From an uncultured Rhodospirillaceae bacterium (GTDB taxonomy: Bacteria > Pseudomonadota > Alphaproteobacteria > CAAGCB01 > CAG-977): 43,811 bases of DNA. How positions within the stretch are numbered: position 1 is the stretch's first letter; every line of letters begins with the position of its first letter. The notes under the pieces are model-generated. The model searched no databases. It saw only the letters and a list, made by a program, of their open reading frames with translations, and was not told the origin of the DNA. Below are positions 32,138 through 40,761 of the stretch, piece after piece. Where the stretch lies: assembly GCA_900550445.1 (NCBI GenBank), contig URSF01000023.1, forward strand, positions 1-43,811. The letters run 5' to 3'. Position numbers and translations under genes: made by a program.

Positions 32138-33229
32138 CTATACTTTTAAATTCTTTAAAAAAGAGGCGAGTCGCTTATTAACAGCAATTGCGTCTTTTGC
32201 AGACGGTTTGACTAATCCGAAAAATTTTTTTGGCAAACGTTCCAATTGAATCGGTGAAAAGAACAGCGGATTTGTAATCAGAGTTTCGTATGCTTTATCC
32301 GGATCTTTTTTAGCCAACGTAAAGTAATTATTGATCAATTTTTTTGCATCGACCGGGAAATTTTTACGTTCAATGGCGTCAATGAAGCTTTGCTTGATTT
32401 CACGCTCTTCTTCTTTCATTTCTTTGATATCGTCAATGATTTGATCTGATTCGTTTTCAATATCAAGCATATTCAGCTTTTCCTGAATAAGCTGCATATC
32501 AACCATGATAGTCAGATAAGCAATCAGAATTTGCTGCGCTGTTGACAAAGTTTCTTGATTTTCAATACGCTTCAGCTCCGACTGAATGATTTGTTCCAGC
32601 GGCGCTTTGTTCGCCATGATTCTTTCCATGCCGGTGACAAACGGTGCCATTTCGACAAAATCGTCCAGCATGGCGGCCAGCAGATCATTATCGATTTCGT
32701 CCAACAATTCGCCTGCTTGCAGGGTGTCTTCCGGCAACTCAATCATCATCTGGGGGAAATCATATCCTTCCTCTTTGGCGACCTGCTGCGCATAGATCCG
32801 TGTATAAACGTACAAAAGGAAAAGTTTTTCCGTAACTTTTTCCCGTCGTTCAATGGCTTCCAGAATATTGTCCGGCAAAATATAATTCAGCGCTTTGATT
32901 TCCACGCCGTTTACAATCTGACCGACAAAAGATTTCCGCCGTGGCGCCGAATCGGAATGAACGGCCGGCTGAACGTCAGGACGGACCGGTTGTTGCTGAA
33001 CGGGCCGTTGGACAGGAACTTTGACTAAAACCGGCTGCCCTGTCGCGGGCGCTGCCGGCTGAGGTGCGGACACCGGTCGTTTGACGGGGACTTTGACTAA
33101 AACCGGCTGCCCTGCCGCGGGCGCTGCCGGCTGAGGTGCAGATATTGGCCGTTTGACAAGCACTTTTACTTTTTTGACAAGAACTTTTTTTACAACGGGC
33201 TGTGGAGATGTCGGTTGCTGCGAATCCAT
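32138..33229 (-). CDS. Unrecognised protein with Pro/Val repeat N terminus and helical body, T4SS locus
   Basis: I do not recognise the family. From ATG 33229 the product has 363 residues. Two 24-residue tandem units of the form PVLVKVPVKRPVSAPQPAAP occupy residues 26-75. A linker and VGQIVNGVEIKALNYILPDNILEAIERREK follow, and then a helical, acidic body to the end. No signal peptide or membrane helix is visible in this reading. Earlier methionines at 33259 and 33286 are possible; none has a strong ribosome-binding site, so the start is uncertain. It is the gene closest to the divergent promoter region facing the VirB6-like operon. Confidence 0.55.
   Translation of the reverse strand: MDSQQPTSPQPVVKKVLVKKVKVLVKRPISAPQPAAPAAGQPVLVKVPVKRPVSAPQPAAPATGQPVLVKVPVQRPVQQQPVRPDVQPAVHSDSAPRRKSFVGQIVNGVEIKALNYILPDNILEAIERREKVTEKLFLLYVYTRIYAQQVAKEEGYDFPQMMIELPEDTLQAGELLDEIDNDLLAAMLDDFVEMAPFVTGMERIMANKAPLEQIIQSELKRIENQETLSTAQQILIAYLTIMVDMQLIQEKLNMLDIENESDQIIDDIKEMKEEEREIKQSFIDAIERKNFPVDAKKLINNYFTLAKKDPDKAYETLITNPLFFSPIQLERLPKKFFGLVKPSAKDAIAVNKRLASFLKNLKV
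33012..33155 (-). repeat. Two 72-bp tandem repeats in the Pro/Val-rich region
   Basis: CTTTGACTAAAACCGGCTGC recurs exactly 72 bases apart (33019 and 33091), with the rest of the unit nearly identical, including GCGGGCGCTGCCGGCTGAGG. Each unit encodes 24 residues, so gain or loss keeps the frame. Confidence 0.75.
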
Positions 33230-33471
33230 ATCTTTACTATTTTTGTTACAGTTTTGCATCAATGTAAAATAATATGTTGAGGCCAAAAGGCTTTTCTGTC
33301 AATATTATAAAAAAATCACTGCAATACAAGTATGTTTCGATCAAAAATCAAAAAAGTGTCATATTTCTTTGTATGGTTTTGTTCTATTATGGATAATAAG
33401 GTTTTTGCAGATTGATTGGTGCATATGTTCTATCTGTTAAAGTATAGTCTTTACCTGAAAGGAAGTTCGGC

Positions 33472-36087
33472 ATGAAGAAACAAAAGGGTGAAAATAAAAT
33501 CGTATTATGTATGCTCTTGCTTGCATGTCTTTTAAGCGTTGTGCCGGTTGTTCCTTCTCGGGCGGGCTGGCTGGATTTCGGCTGGGAAACGCTGGAATAT
33601 ACAGATGAAGAAAAAAAAGACGATGATGAACTATGCAATTTGTCAAACGATATAACAGAAGCTAAAGATAAGGGGAAATGGTGGAAGGTTCCGTTAGAAA
33701 CGGCTCTTAACGCCGCGCTTACGGTCGGTGAAACTGTGTTCACGACTGTTGCGCCCAGTGCCCAAAAATTGATGATTGTCGGCGGTATGTTGTGGTTGGC
33801 GATCTTTACGTTAAAGATTGTCGGCAGCATGGTGGAATCCGATCCGATGGAAAATTTTACAAAAATCGGCGGTATGATGCTGAAAATCGGTATTGCGGCA
33901 ATATTTTTGAACGGGCCTTATTTTTTCGATAAAGTAGTGGCGACAGTTGTTCAAACCGGCGCGGGTTTCGTTGATACAAGTGCGATTGCGAGCGCGGCAG
34001 GCGGCGGAATAACGCCGGGCGAAATAAATGTAAGCGGCGGGTTGATGGCGGTTAAAGAAACTTTGATGAAAATGGCTGATGATACCCATCAACTTATCGG
34101 TGATGTTATCGGAAGAGGACGGTTTTTGGGGTGCATCGGTGATATTCATAAACTCAGTCTGAGTGTCGCCGGCGATGTAACGTTCCCGGATCCCAAGGTC
34201 TGGATGTCGTCTTGCGTTATTGTTCTCGGGGCATATGCATTTCTGTTTTTATTCCCGTTTTATTTGATTGAAGCCTGTGTGCGTCTGGGAATTGTGGTGG
34301 CTTTGGGGCCGCTGTTCGTTGTCGCGTGGGTTTTTGATGTGACAAGAGACTTTACTAAAAAAGGCCTTAATGCATTATTGCACGTGGCATTTACATTTAT
34401 GATGATCAAAATAATCATTGTTGTCGCTACAAAGCTGTTAATGGGTGGATCCGGTTTGGATAAACTGCAGACGGGCAGCGATGATGAAAAAAAACAGATT
34501 GTCTGTACTTTCAGATGGGGGTACCTGGGGGATAAAGATGTCTGTGAAGGTATAGAAAAAGGTGAAACAAACGGTATGTTTGTTTACCTGGCCTGTATCG
34601 TCTATGGTTGGTTGTTGTTGCAAAAAGGTAACGAGCTGGCAAATTATTACAGTTCTACTAGCTTCTCAGCGGATTCTTCGTTCGCGGCGACAAGAAGTGC
34701 CGCTCAAATGGTTCAGAAGTCAGTCCAGAAGGGAGGAAAGGCAGCTGTTAAAGCAGCCGGAGCGGTAAAGGATCGAATCCAAACGCATAAAGACCGTGCG
34801 GCTGCGCGTACCTATGAAAGGGATCAGCAGGCTCGTGCTGTGGCGGCAAGCGGCGGCCGGCCGTATAATCCGTCTGCGAAACAGCAAAAGAAAGTTGAGG
34901 CTGCTAAAAAACGTCTGCAAAGCGATCGTGTCGGGGCATTAAACCGCGACGGTACGGAAAATGGTCAAAAAATGGCTAAACTGTTGGAAAACGGTAAAGC
35001 CAGGACAGCAATGCGCGGTCTTGAAAAGGTTCATAATGCTACTGTCGGCCGTTTGGCAGATAAAGTAGGGATTTCCAAATTTGGTCGGAAGCTTTCATCG
35101 GAAGCATCGTCTTTGACAAGGAACGGTAATTTCTTTGAAAGACAGGTTGGAAAAGTTGGAAATAGAATCGGTAAAGGTATTCAAGATCTGGGACGGCATG
35201 ACAAATTTAAAAATATGGGTAATTCTTACAGCGAACGCGGCGCGGAGGAATTGCAAAGGTTGAAGTCTGTCGCGCCGGCATCGTCTGTTTCGTCGGCATC
35301 TTCGGCCTCTTCGGCCTCGTCTGGTAATAGGGCTTCGGCTGGTAATAGGGCTTCGGCTGGCGGCGCTGCTCCGTCCGGATCGGGCAGATCTTCTCTGTCT
35401 GATGTAAATTCGCGCGGGACAAGCACGGCTCGGTCGTCGCAACATGTCAATACACCGCAAGAAGCGGCAAAGTATACGTCAGATCTTTCAAATCAGTATA
35501 ATCAGGAATTGGCTAAACGCACGTATCCTGATACGGAACAAGGAAGAAATCAGCGGACATATGATCAGTTACGTGGTCAACAGCTGAATGATTTGGCAGA
35601 TTTTAATAAAAAAGCCGCGGCTGATCCTGAATACCGTAACAGCGCTGAAGGAAAAGCTGCCAGTCAGAATCTGTCTGATACGGCAAACGCATTACAAGAC
35701 ATCAGAAGCGAATATAATGTGAATGATAATGTCTTGGAAACGGCACATCAGCAAATGAATCGACAAGAAAATGCACAGACCATGGCGGCTGTTTCTGATC
35801 AGTATCAACAGGATCTGGCAAATCAGAAGTATGATAATACGCCGCAAGGACAAAATCAGAAAGCGTATGATCACATGCGAGGCGATCATTTTAAAGATGT
35901 CGCTGATCAGGCGAAAAAGCGCGCGGCGGATTCCAACTATGACAAAACACCGGAAGGAATTGCGCAGAACAAGCGTATTTCTGAAAGTACGGCTGCCTTA
36001 ATGGCAATGGAGGCTGAACACAACGTTAATAGGAATCTTTTAAGTTCCTCTTGGGATAAGGTTTTGGCCCGACAAGGAGGAAAGTAA
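33472..36087 (+). CDS. VirB6/TrbL-like T4SS membrane protein with long repeat-bearing C-tail (paralogue 1)
   Basis: The product has 871 residues. A signal peptide (10-30, PSRA) is followed by helices near 99-118, 133-150, 245-290 (two), 301-323 and 367-385, which is the VirB6/TrbL channel-protein layout. MLWLAIFTLKI and FTKIGGMMLKIGIAAIFLNG are shared with the gene at 38048. From about 395 to the end it is hydrophilic, first Lys/Arg/Ala-rich, then Ser/Ala repeats (604-625), then two tandem copies of an approximately 100-residue domain. Very long hydrophilic tails on VirB6 are typical of Rickettsiales-type systems. AAAGGAAG precedes the ATG. It is first in the plus-strand T4SS operon. Confidence 0.8.
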   Translation: MKKQKGENKIVLCMLLLACLLSVVPVVPSRAGWLDFGWETLEYTDEEKKDDDELCNLSNDITEAKDKGKWWKVPLETALNAALTVGETVFTTVAPSAQKLMIVGGMLWLAIFTLKIVGSMVESDPMENFTKIGGMMLKIGIAAIFLNGPYFFDKVVATVVQTGAGFVDTSAIASAAGGGITPGEINVSGGLMAVKETLMKMADDTHQLIGDVIGRGRFLGCIGDIHKLSLSVAGDVTFPDPKVWMSSCVIVLGAYAFLFLFPFYLIEACVRLGIVVALGPLFVVAWVFDVTRDFTKKGLNALLHVAFTFMMIKIIIVVATKLLMGGSGLDKLQTGSDDEKKQIVCTFRWGYLGDKDVCEGIEKGETNGMFVYLACIVYGWLLLQKGNELANYYSSTSFSADSSFAATRSAAQMVQKSVQKGGKAAVKAAGAVKDRIQTHKDRAAARTYERDQQARAVAASGGRPYNPSAKQQKKVEAAKKRLQSDRVGALNRDGTENGQKMAKLLENGKARTAMRGLEKVHNATVGRLADKVGISKFGRKLSSEASSLTRNGNFFERQVGKVGNRIGKGIQDLGRHDKFKNMGNSYSERGAEELQRLKSVAPASSVSSASSASSASSGNRASAGNRASAGGAAPSGSGRSSLSDVNSRGTSTARSSQHVNTPQEAAKYTSDLSNQYNQELAKRTYPDTEQGRNQRTYDQLRGQQLNDLADFNKKAAADPEYRNSAEGKAASQNLSDTANALQDIRSEYNVNDNVLETAHQQMNRQENAQTMAAVSDQYQQDLANQKYDNTPQGQNQKAYDHMRGDHFKDVADQAKKRAADSNYDKTPEGIAQNKRISESTAALMAMEAEHNVNRNLLSSSWDKVLARQGGK
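35494..36072 (+). repeat. Two tandem copies of the approx. 100-residue T4SS-locus repeat
   Basis: Copy 1 starts near residue 675 and copy 2 near residue 776 of the VirB6-like protein, a period of about 101 codons. Both contain a QY-x-Q-(E/D)-LA lead, a (Q/K)-x-Y-(P/D)-x-T-x-Q-G-x-NQ block, a YD-x-(L/M)-RG helix and a Y-x-x-(S/T)-(A/P)-EG turn. The nucleotide sequences have diverged, so the duplication is not recent. Confidence 0.75.
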
Positions 36088-36160
36088 TTTTACGGGAGGA
36101 TAAACAAAAGGGATTTCCGGGATATTTTAACAACTACGTTGACTAGGTAGGAATAGGCAA

Positions 36161-37747
36161 ATGTTAAAACATGAAATAACATTTTTGAAAAAGAATCGTA
36201 TCACACGTTTTATGTGTGCCCTATTCCTTTGCCTTTGTCTGGGGGTCTTGTGCGGTTGTGATGATACTGCTCCCAATTCGCATTCGCAGGGGGAACTTGC
36301 GGTTGCCGCAGAAAAAGAAACGCTGAACTGCTGGGCATGTTCGCTTTTTAAATTAGGGTTCGGGGTAGCCAACAGTTTGGCGTCGGGAGTGGTTGCTTCT
36401 GTCGCGGGCAGCGCAATTTCCCTGCTGGCGGTCGGTTATGGGTTATGGCTGGCAGTGTATATTTTAAAACAGATTTCTTCAATGAAAGCGCCGGATCCTG
36501 GTGCTTTTTGGAAAGGGTTGGCTGTACAGACATTTTTTGTAACACTGGGCGCCGGAATGTTGCGGGATTTATCCGGCGGGTCTTCCTCGTCTGTCCTGGA
36601 AATGATCGTTAAACCTATTTTTTCCGGCTTTGTTGATGTCGGACTGTTGGTTATCGGCGCGTTTGGGGATATCCCCTGTTCTACAGGGAATCCCGAGGCC
36701 GGTATGATTTGTCTGATTACGGAATTACAGCAAAAACTGAATGTCGGAATTGCTTTTGCTTATCTTAATGCAACAACCGGGCCGACGATTTTCAGTATTA
36801 TTCTAGGAGTTGTGGTTTATTGTTTCTTCATTTATATGATGCTTTATTTCCCGCTGCTGTTGCTGGATTGCGTGTTTAGATATTGTATCATTCTTGCAAT
36901 GTTGCCATTAAGCGTGACAGCCTATTGTTTTAAATGTACGCGGGATTTTGCATCAAAGACCGTAAAGCTTCTGCTTGAAGTCGGCTTGGGAATTACCGGT
37001 ATGTGCGTTTTTATTGCGGTCGTTGTCGAGGTCGTCCGAGAATACATTGATACCTTTTTGCCATATGTTAAAGAGCCGACTTCTCTTTTAAGCGATCCGA
37101 CGGCACTTGATAAAGCCATACAAGGGCCGGGTGTGACGGGGCTGATGTTTGTGTTGACGTTCCTGTGTATTTTCGGCGGCGTAATTCTTGAATTGATGGA
37201 AAATTTTTCTCAAGGCATGGGCGGATTGGGAAGTACGGTAAAGGGCACTATTGACGCGGCTAAGGGGGGAGCCGCTATGGCCAAACAGTTAGGCAAGTTT
37301 GCGATAAACCGGAGGGCCAGAAAAAATGACGCCAAAGCCAAAAAGACAAAAGAAGCTTTGGAAAAGAAAAAAGCAAGCGGAAAAGCACTGACGAAAGATG
37401 AACAAAAAGCGTTGGACAAAGCAAACGGTCGTTTAATGTTCCGCGGTTATCTGGCTCAGGATAAAAACGGTCATGTGTCGCAGGACAAGGGGGCGAGCCT
37501 GCATAAAACAAAGGCTTATGATAATTTGGGTAAAGGCGGTTTGAGAAATACTTTGAAAGGTTTGTCGCAAGACTGGAACAGTGATGTAATGGGTAATGCT
37601 TCACGCCATGATCACAGTGAAGGGCATAATGAAGTTTCTGACGGATATAAAGGGGATTTGGTGAATGATATGTATGGGGATAAATCGCTGAGGCAGCGCA
37701 TGGGAGATGGTCTAAAAAAGGGAATGAAAAATCTTGTAGGCGATTAG
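36161..37747 (+). CDS. VirB6/TrbL-like T4SS membrane protein (paralogue 2)
   Basis: The 528-residue product has an N-terminal signal with a possible lipobox (VLCGC, about residue 33). An exposed segment with NCWACSLFKLGFGVANSLASG follows, then about six transmembrane helices, including VGYGLWLAVYILKQISSM and the pair around LLLLDCVFRYCIILAMLPLSVTAY. A charged Lys/Ala-rich tail runs from about 370 to the end. The CWxC motif just before the first long helix is shared with the gene at 38048. AGGAATAGG precedes the ATG, 73 bases after the previous stop. Confidence 0.8.
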   Translation: MLKHEITFLKKNRITRFMCALFLCLCLGVLCGCDDTAPNSHSQGELAVAAEKETLNCWACSLFKLGFGVANSLASGVVASVAGSAISLLAVGYGLWLAVYILKQISSMKAPDPGAFWKGLAVQTFFVTLGAGMLRDLSGGSSSSVLEMIVKPIFSGFVDVGLLVIGAFGDIPCSTGNPEAGMICLITELQQKLNVGIAFAYLNATTGPTIFSIILGVVVYCFFIYMMLYFPLLLLDCVFRYCIILAMLPLSVTAYCFKCTRDFASKTVKLLLEVGLGITGMCVFIAVVVEVVREYIDTFLPYVKEPTSLLSDPTALDKAIQGPGVTGLMFVLTFLCIFGGVILELMENFSQGMGGLGSTVKGTIDAAKGGAAMAKQLGKFAINRRARKNDAKAKKTKEALEKKKASGKALTKDEQKALDKANGRLMFRGYLAQDKNGHVSQDKGASLHKTKAYDNLGKGGLRNTLKGLSQDWNSDVMGNASRHDHSEGHNEVSDGYKGDLVNDMYGDKSLRQRMGDGLKKGMKNLVGD

Positions 37748-37815
37748 GAGGTACTGTTTAGACTGATTAAAAGAGCGTGTTTTTCGGGTGAGAGAAAAAG
37801 GAAAGAAGAAAAAAG

Positions 37816-38031
37816 ATGTCCAAATGGAAACAGTATATTGTTTTTGGCGGGATATTGTTTCTTTTTCAAGCTGATGTTGTAAAACAGACGTTTCAATCAC
37901 CCTCTTTTTTGAATACGGTTTTGGGGATTATCGGGATTTTGTTAATTATAGCTGTGACTATAGCGATTCGTGCCCAAAAACGTCAAAAAAAAGAAGAACA
38001 ACGTGAAGACGACGATGCTTCAATATTGTAA
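37816..38031 (+). CDS. Small two-helix membrane protein between VirB6-like genes
   Basis: The 71-residue product has hydrophobic segments at about 8-19 and 33-50, followed by a KRQKKEEQRE tail. GAAAGAAGAAAAAAG precedes the ATG. Small membrane proteins between virB genes are often VirB2/VirB3-like or lysis-type, but I see no specific match. It is 16 bases ahead of the next VirB6-like gene. Confidence 0.55.
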   Translation: MSKWKQYIVFGGILFLFQADVVKQTFQSPSFLNTVLGIIGILLIIAVTIAIRAQKRQKKEEQREDDDASIL

Positions 38032-38047
38032 AGAAAGGTTTTGGCAT

Positions 38048-39472
38048 ATGACGAAACATTTTGTGTTAAAGCGATTATTGATCGGATTGCTGCTGTTTTG
38101 CGGCATATTTGCCTATGCCTCCTTTCATACCGCTTATGCTTTCAGTGTGTATGATTCGACAATGGAAGCTTTTTGCGATTCATGGTCTGAAAATATGCTG
38201 GATTATCAAGGACAGGAACATTGCTGGACATGTCAGATTTTTGTTCTTCTTTTTGACGCGGCCAACAAAGCGGCGGGGCAAATCAACCAGGCTCTTTCTC
38301 CCCATATTGTAAAAGCTGTTATTACTCTTTCTTCGTTATGGTTGGCTATTCACACATTGATTTTTTTCAGCGATGTGGGAAGCGCTCCCAATTTAATGGA
38401 ATTTTTAACGAAAATCGGCGGCATGATGCTCAGGCTCGGGTTTGGCGTTGCTCTTTTAAACGGCGGGGCCATGCTGGCTTTTGATTATGTCGTAAATCCT
38501 GTTTTAACAGATGCCGCAAATTTGGCTTCAACGGTTTTATCAAAAACGGGGCTTTCTCCGGGGTGCGAATTTTCCGGTGGCGGGGGAGCGCCGACAACCG
38601 GGCCGATGGGAGAAGGCGTACGCGAATCTCTGAAATGCATGATTGAAAAGATTGCTTCCGGTATGGCTCGCAGCCAATCTATTGCTCAGGGGTTGCGGTG
38701 CGGCGCTATGTTCTATGATTTCGGATTTTTAAATCCTTTCCCGCATCCGGGAATGTGGCTCGTCGGCGCAACTTTTGGCTGTTTTTTCTGGTTTATTTCC
38801 TTTATGTTCCCATTGGTTATGCTGGACGTTATTTTCCGGATCGGATTAATGGTCGGTATGCTGCCGCTGTTTATCGCGGCTTGGATTTTCCCGATTTCAG
38901 CCTCGTATGCTAAAAAAGCGTGGGATATTTTTGTGCAGTCTTGCCTTGTTTTCGTCGTGACCGCATTGATTGTTTGTATACTTGTGGCTTTGGTTGATCA
39001 GTCTTGGGGGGCCGGAGATCAGGAAGTCATACAGGAATTTCAGTCTAAAATGGAAGCCAGCCAATATACGGATGCTTGGGACGCAATATTTGCCGGCGGA
39101 GTCGGTAAGGGCTTGATAAATTTGTTTCTGGTGCTGTGTGTTTGTTTCTGGGGTGTGGGAATCGCTTCCAAATCGGACAAGGTGGCAAATGAATATGTGG
39201 GTGAAGGAAGGTATCCGAAAAATTGCGCGATCCGGGCGATTGAAGGGATAATCGGTTTTATTTTCGATGTGATTATGGCGGTTATTACCATTCTTACTTT
39301 CGGCGCGACGTCTTGCCTGTATCTTTTCAAACTCGGCAAATATATGTCCGATGGCGCAAGGAAGCTGCAGGAAATTATCAGACACCTCAGAAGGATAAAG
39401 GAAAAAGTACAAAAAATTCAGGAAAAGGTGCAAAAGGCTCAAAAAATGGCTTTCCACCAACGCAAGGATTAA
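38048..39472 (+). CDS. VirB6/TrbL-like T4SS membrane protein (paralogue 3)
   Basis: The 474-residue product starts at MTKHFVLKRLL; AAAGG lies 9 bases upstream and a signal peptide ends at YAFS. An EHCWTCQIFVLLFDAANKAAG segment corresponds to the CWxC region of paralogue 2. Helices follow, with LSSLWLAIHTLIF, LTKIGGMMLRLGFGVALLNGG, the pair around PLVMLDVIFRIGLMVGMLPLFIAAW, and two near the C terminus, then a short Lys/Gln-rich amphipathic tail. The tail is much shorter than in paralogue 1. An in-frame upstream ATG (37970) lies within the small membrane protein gene and is unlikely. A clear terminator follows the stop. Confidence 0.8.
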   Translation: MTKHFVLKRLLIGLLLFCGIFAYASFHTAYAFSVYDSTMEAFCDSWSENMLDYQGQEHCWTCQIFVLLFDAANKAAGQINQALSPHIVKAVITLSSLWLAIHTLIFFSDVGSAPNLMEFLTKIGGMMLRLGFGVALLNGGAMLAFDYVVNPVLTDAANLASTVLSKTGLSPGCEFSGGGGAPTTGPMGEGVRESLKCMIEKIASGMARSQSIAQGLRCGAMFYDFGFLNPFPHPGMWLVGATFGCFFWFISFMFPLVMLDVIFRIGLMVGMLPLFIAAWIFPISASYAKKAWDIFVQSCLVFVVTALIVCILVALVDQSWGAGDQEVIQEFQSKMEASQYTDAWDAIFAGGVGKGLINLFLVLCVCFWGVGIASKSDKVANEYVGEGRYPKNCAIRAIEGIIGFIFDVIMAVITILTFGATSCLYLFKLGKYMSDGARKLQEIIRHLRRIKEKVQKIQEKVQKAQKMAFHQRKD

Positions 39473-39510
39473 AACTCAATTTGGAAAAATTCCGCTTATC
39501 TTTCAAAGAA

Positions 39511-39536
39511 AACTCCGTTTTAAACGGAGTTTTTTT
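39511..39536 (+). terminator. Rho-independent terminator of the VirB6-like operon
   Basis: AACTCCGTT (39511-39519) pairs with AACGGAGTT (39523-39531), loop TTA, followed by a T-run to 39536. Confidence 0.85.
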
Positions 39537-39647
39537 AGAAATACGGTTTTTTGCGCACCCAGGTGTTGTAATTTTTTTTCAAAACAGTTATAAAAAGAAG
39601 GGCTGGGGTGTTTCGGCCTTCGATTGACAGATTAAGGGGCATTGTGA

Positions 39648-40643
39648 ATGGAAGAGATTATCTTTCCGAATCAGATTCGTATGTATCGTCGCGTACGCGG
39701 CCGTTCAATGCAGGAATTGGCTGATTTTTTAGGCGTCAGCCTTTCCGCGGTCAGTAAAATTGAAAAAGGCTACAGACGTATAGATCAGGAACAGTTGGTT
39801 CGTATTGCAGAATTTTTGGATTGCCCGCTGCAGGAAATCTTTGTAAATGAGGCCAGTTCTCAGCCTGATGTCGTTCAGGCCTGGCGGCGCGAACAGGAAC
39901 GGCGCAACCGCGTAAATGAACGCGGCGGGTTGAAAATGCTGGGGGCCGGCTTGCGTTATATCCGCGGCCAGAAAAACCTGACTCTGGCAGACGTCGCGGA
40001 CGGTTCCGAATTAACATTGTCCGTTTATCACCGTATTGAAATGGGACAGCGTGAAGTTTCCGAAGATGAAATTTCCAGAATTGCCCGGGCGCTGGGGTAT
40101 ACGAATGATGAACTGCAAAAACAGATTTATGATTTAGACAAAGCCGGCGCTTTGGAAGAATTTATTCAAAGAAATGACGCGCGTTACCGCACAATTTCCG
40201 GTGTAAAAACAGGATACCCCGAATTGCCCGTATCAAAAGTTGCCGGGGTCAGACAGGAACGTCCGGACGTCGTTTTGCAGGTTTACGGTCAGGCCGGTGA
40301 AAACGGAACGGTTATTATTGATCGTCAGGCTGCTTTGGGAACGGTGACCTGTTCTGCCGGCGCGGTTAATCCGATGTCGTCTTATGCCGTTTCTTTGTGT
40401 ACCCGCCGTTTGGGGAATTTGCTGCCGGCGCGTTCGGTGTTGATTGTTGACCCGACGAAGATGGTCGGTTTGGGGGATATTGCCGTGATGTATATTAATG
40501 AAACGGAAGCCCGTTTAATCAGTGTACGCGAAGATATTGACGGCAGAATGTTCGGTGTTTTATGGAATCCCGAAGAAAAAATTGAAATTCCCGAAGACAA
40601 AGCTTCAACTTTGCACCGGGTAGTTCAGATTCATTTGCCGTAA
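39648..40643 (+). CDS. Two-HTH XRE-family regulator with LexA/S24-like C-terminal domain
   Basis: The 331-residue product carries two Cro/C1-type helix-turn-helix domains in tandem. The first (about 8-66) has RSMQELADFLGVSLSAVSKIEKGYR, and the second (about 96-155) has LTLADVADGSELTLSVYHRIEMGQR. The C-terminal half (about 205-331) is strand-rich, with NLLPARSVLIVDPTKMVGLGDIAVMYI, like the S24/LexA dimerisation-protease fold. The canonical Ser-Met and Lys catalytic pair is not evident, so it probably senses or dimerises rather than self-cleaves. AAGGGG precedes the ATG. It may regulate the neighbouring T4SS or large coiled-coil gene. Confidence 0.85.
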   Translation: MEEIIFPNQIRMYRRVRGRSMQELADFLGVSLSAVSKIEKGYRRIDQEQLVRIAEFLDCPLQEIFVNEASSQPDVVQAWRREQERRNRVNERGGLKMLGAGLRYIRGQKNLTLADVADGSELTLSVYHRIEMGQREVSEDEISRIARALGYTNDELQKQIYDLDKAGALEEFIQRNDARYRTISGVKTGYPELPVSKVAGVRQERPDVVLQVYGQAGENGTVIIDRQAALGTVTCSAGAVNPMSSYAVSLCTRRLGNLLPARSVLIVDPTKMVGLGDIAVMYINETEARLISVREDIDGRMFGVLWNPEEKIEIPEDKASTLHRVVQIHLP

Positions 40644-40662
40644 AAAAGATAAAAATAAAAAA

Positions 40663-40697
40663 ACGCCGCAGATTAAAGATATGTTAATCTGCGGCGT
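40663..40697. terminator. Strong hairpin after the XRE gene
   Basis: The 14-bp perfect stem ACGCCGCAGATTAA/TTAATCTGCGGCGT (40663-40676 with 40684-40697) has a 7-base loop. The A-rich flank is on the left, so the U-tract would be on the minus strand. On the plus strand it is a stable stem without a U-tract, possibly protecting or partly terminating the XRE message ahead of the next gene. Confidence 0.6.
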
Positions 40698-40761
40698 CGT
40701 AGTATTATGCTGAATATCCCTGAATTGCGGGGATATATAGCCGTGCCTGTTTGGAGAAAAA

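Noticed and set aside
37816..38031. Calling the 71-residue membrane protein VirB3 or VirB2
   Set aside because: Size and hydrophobicity alone fit many small membrane proteins, and no family-specific residues were seen.
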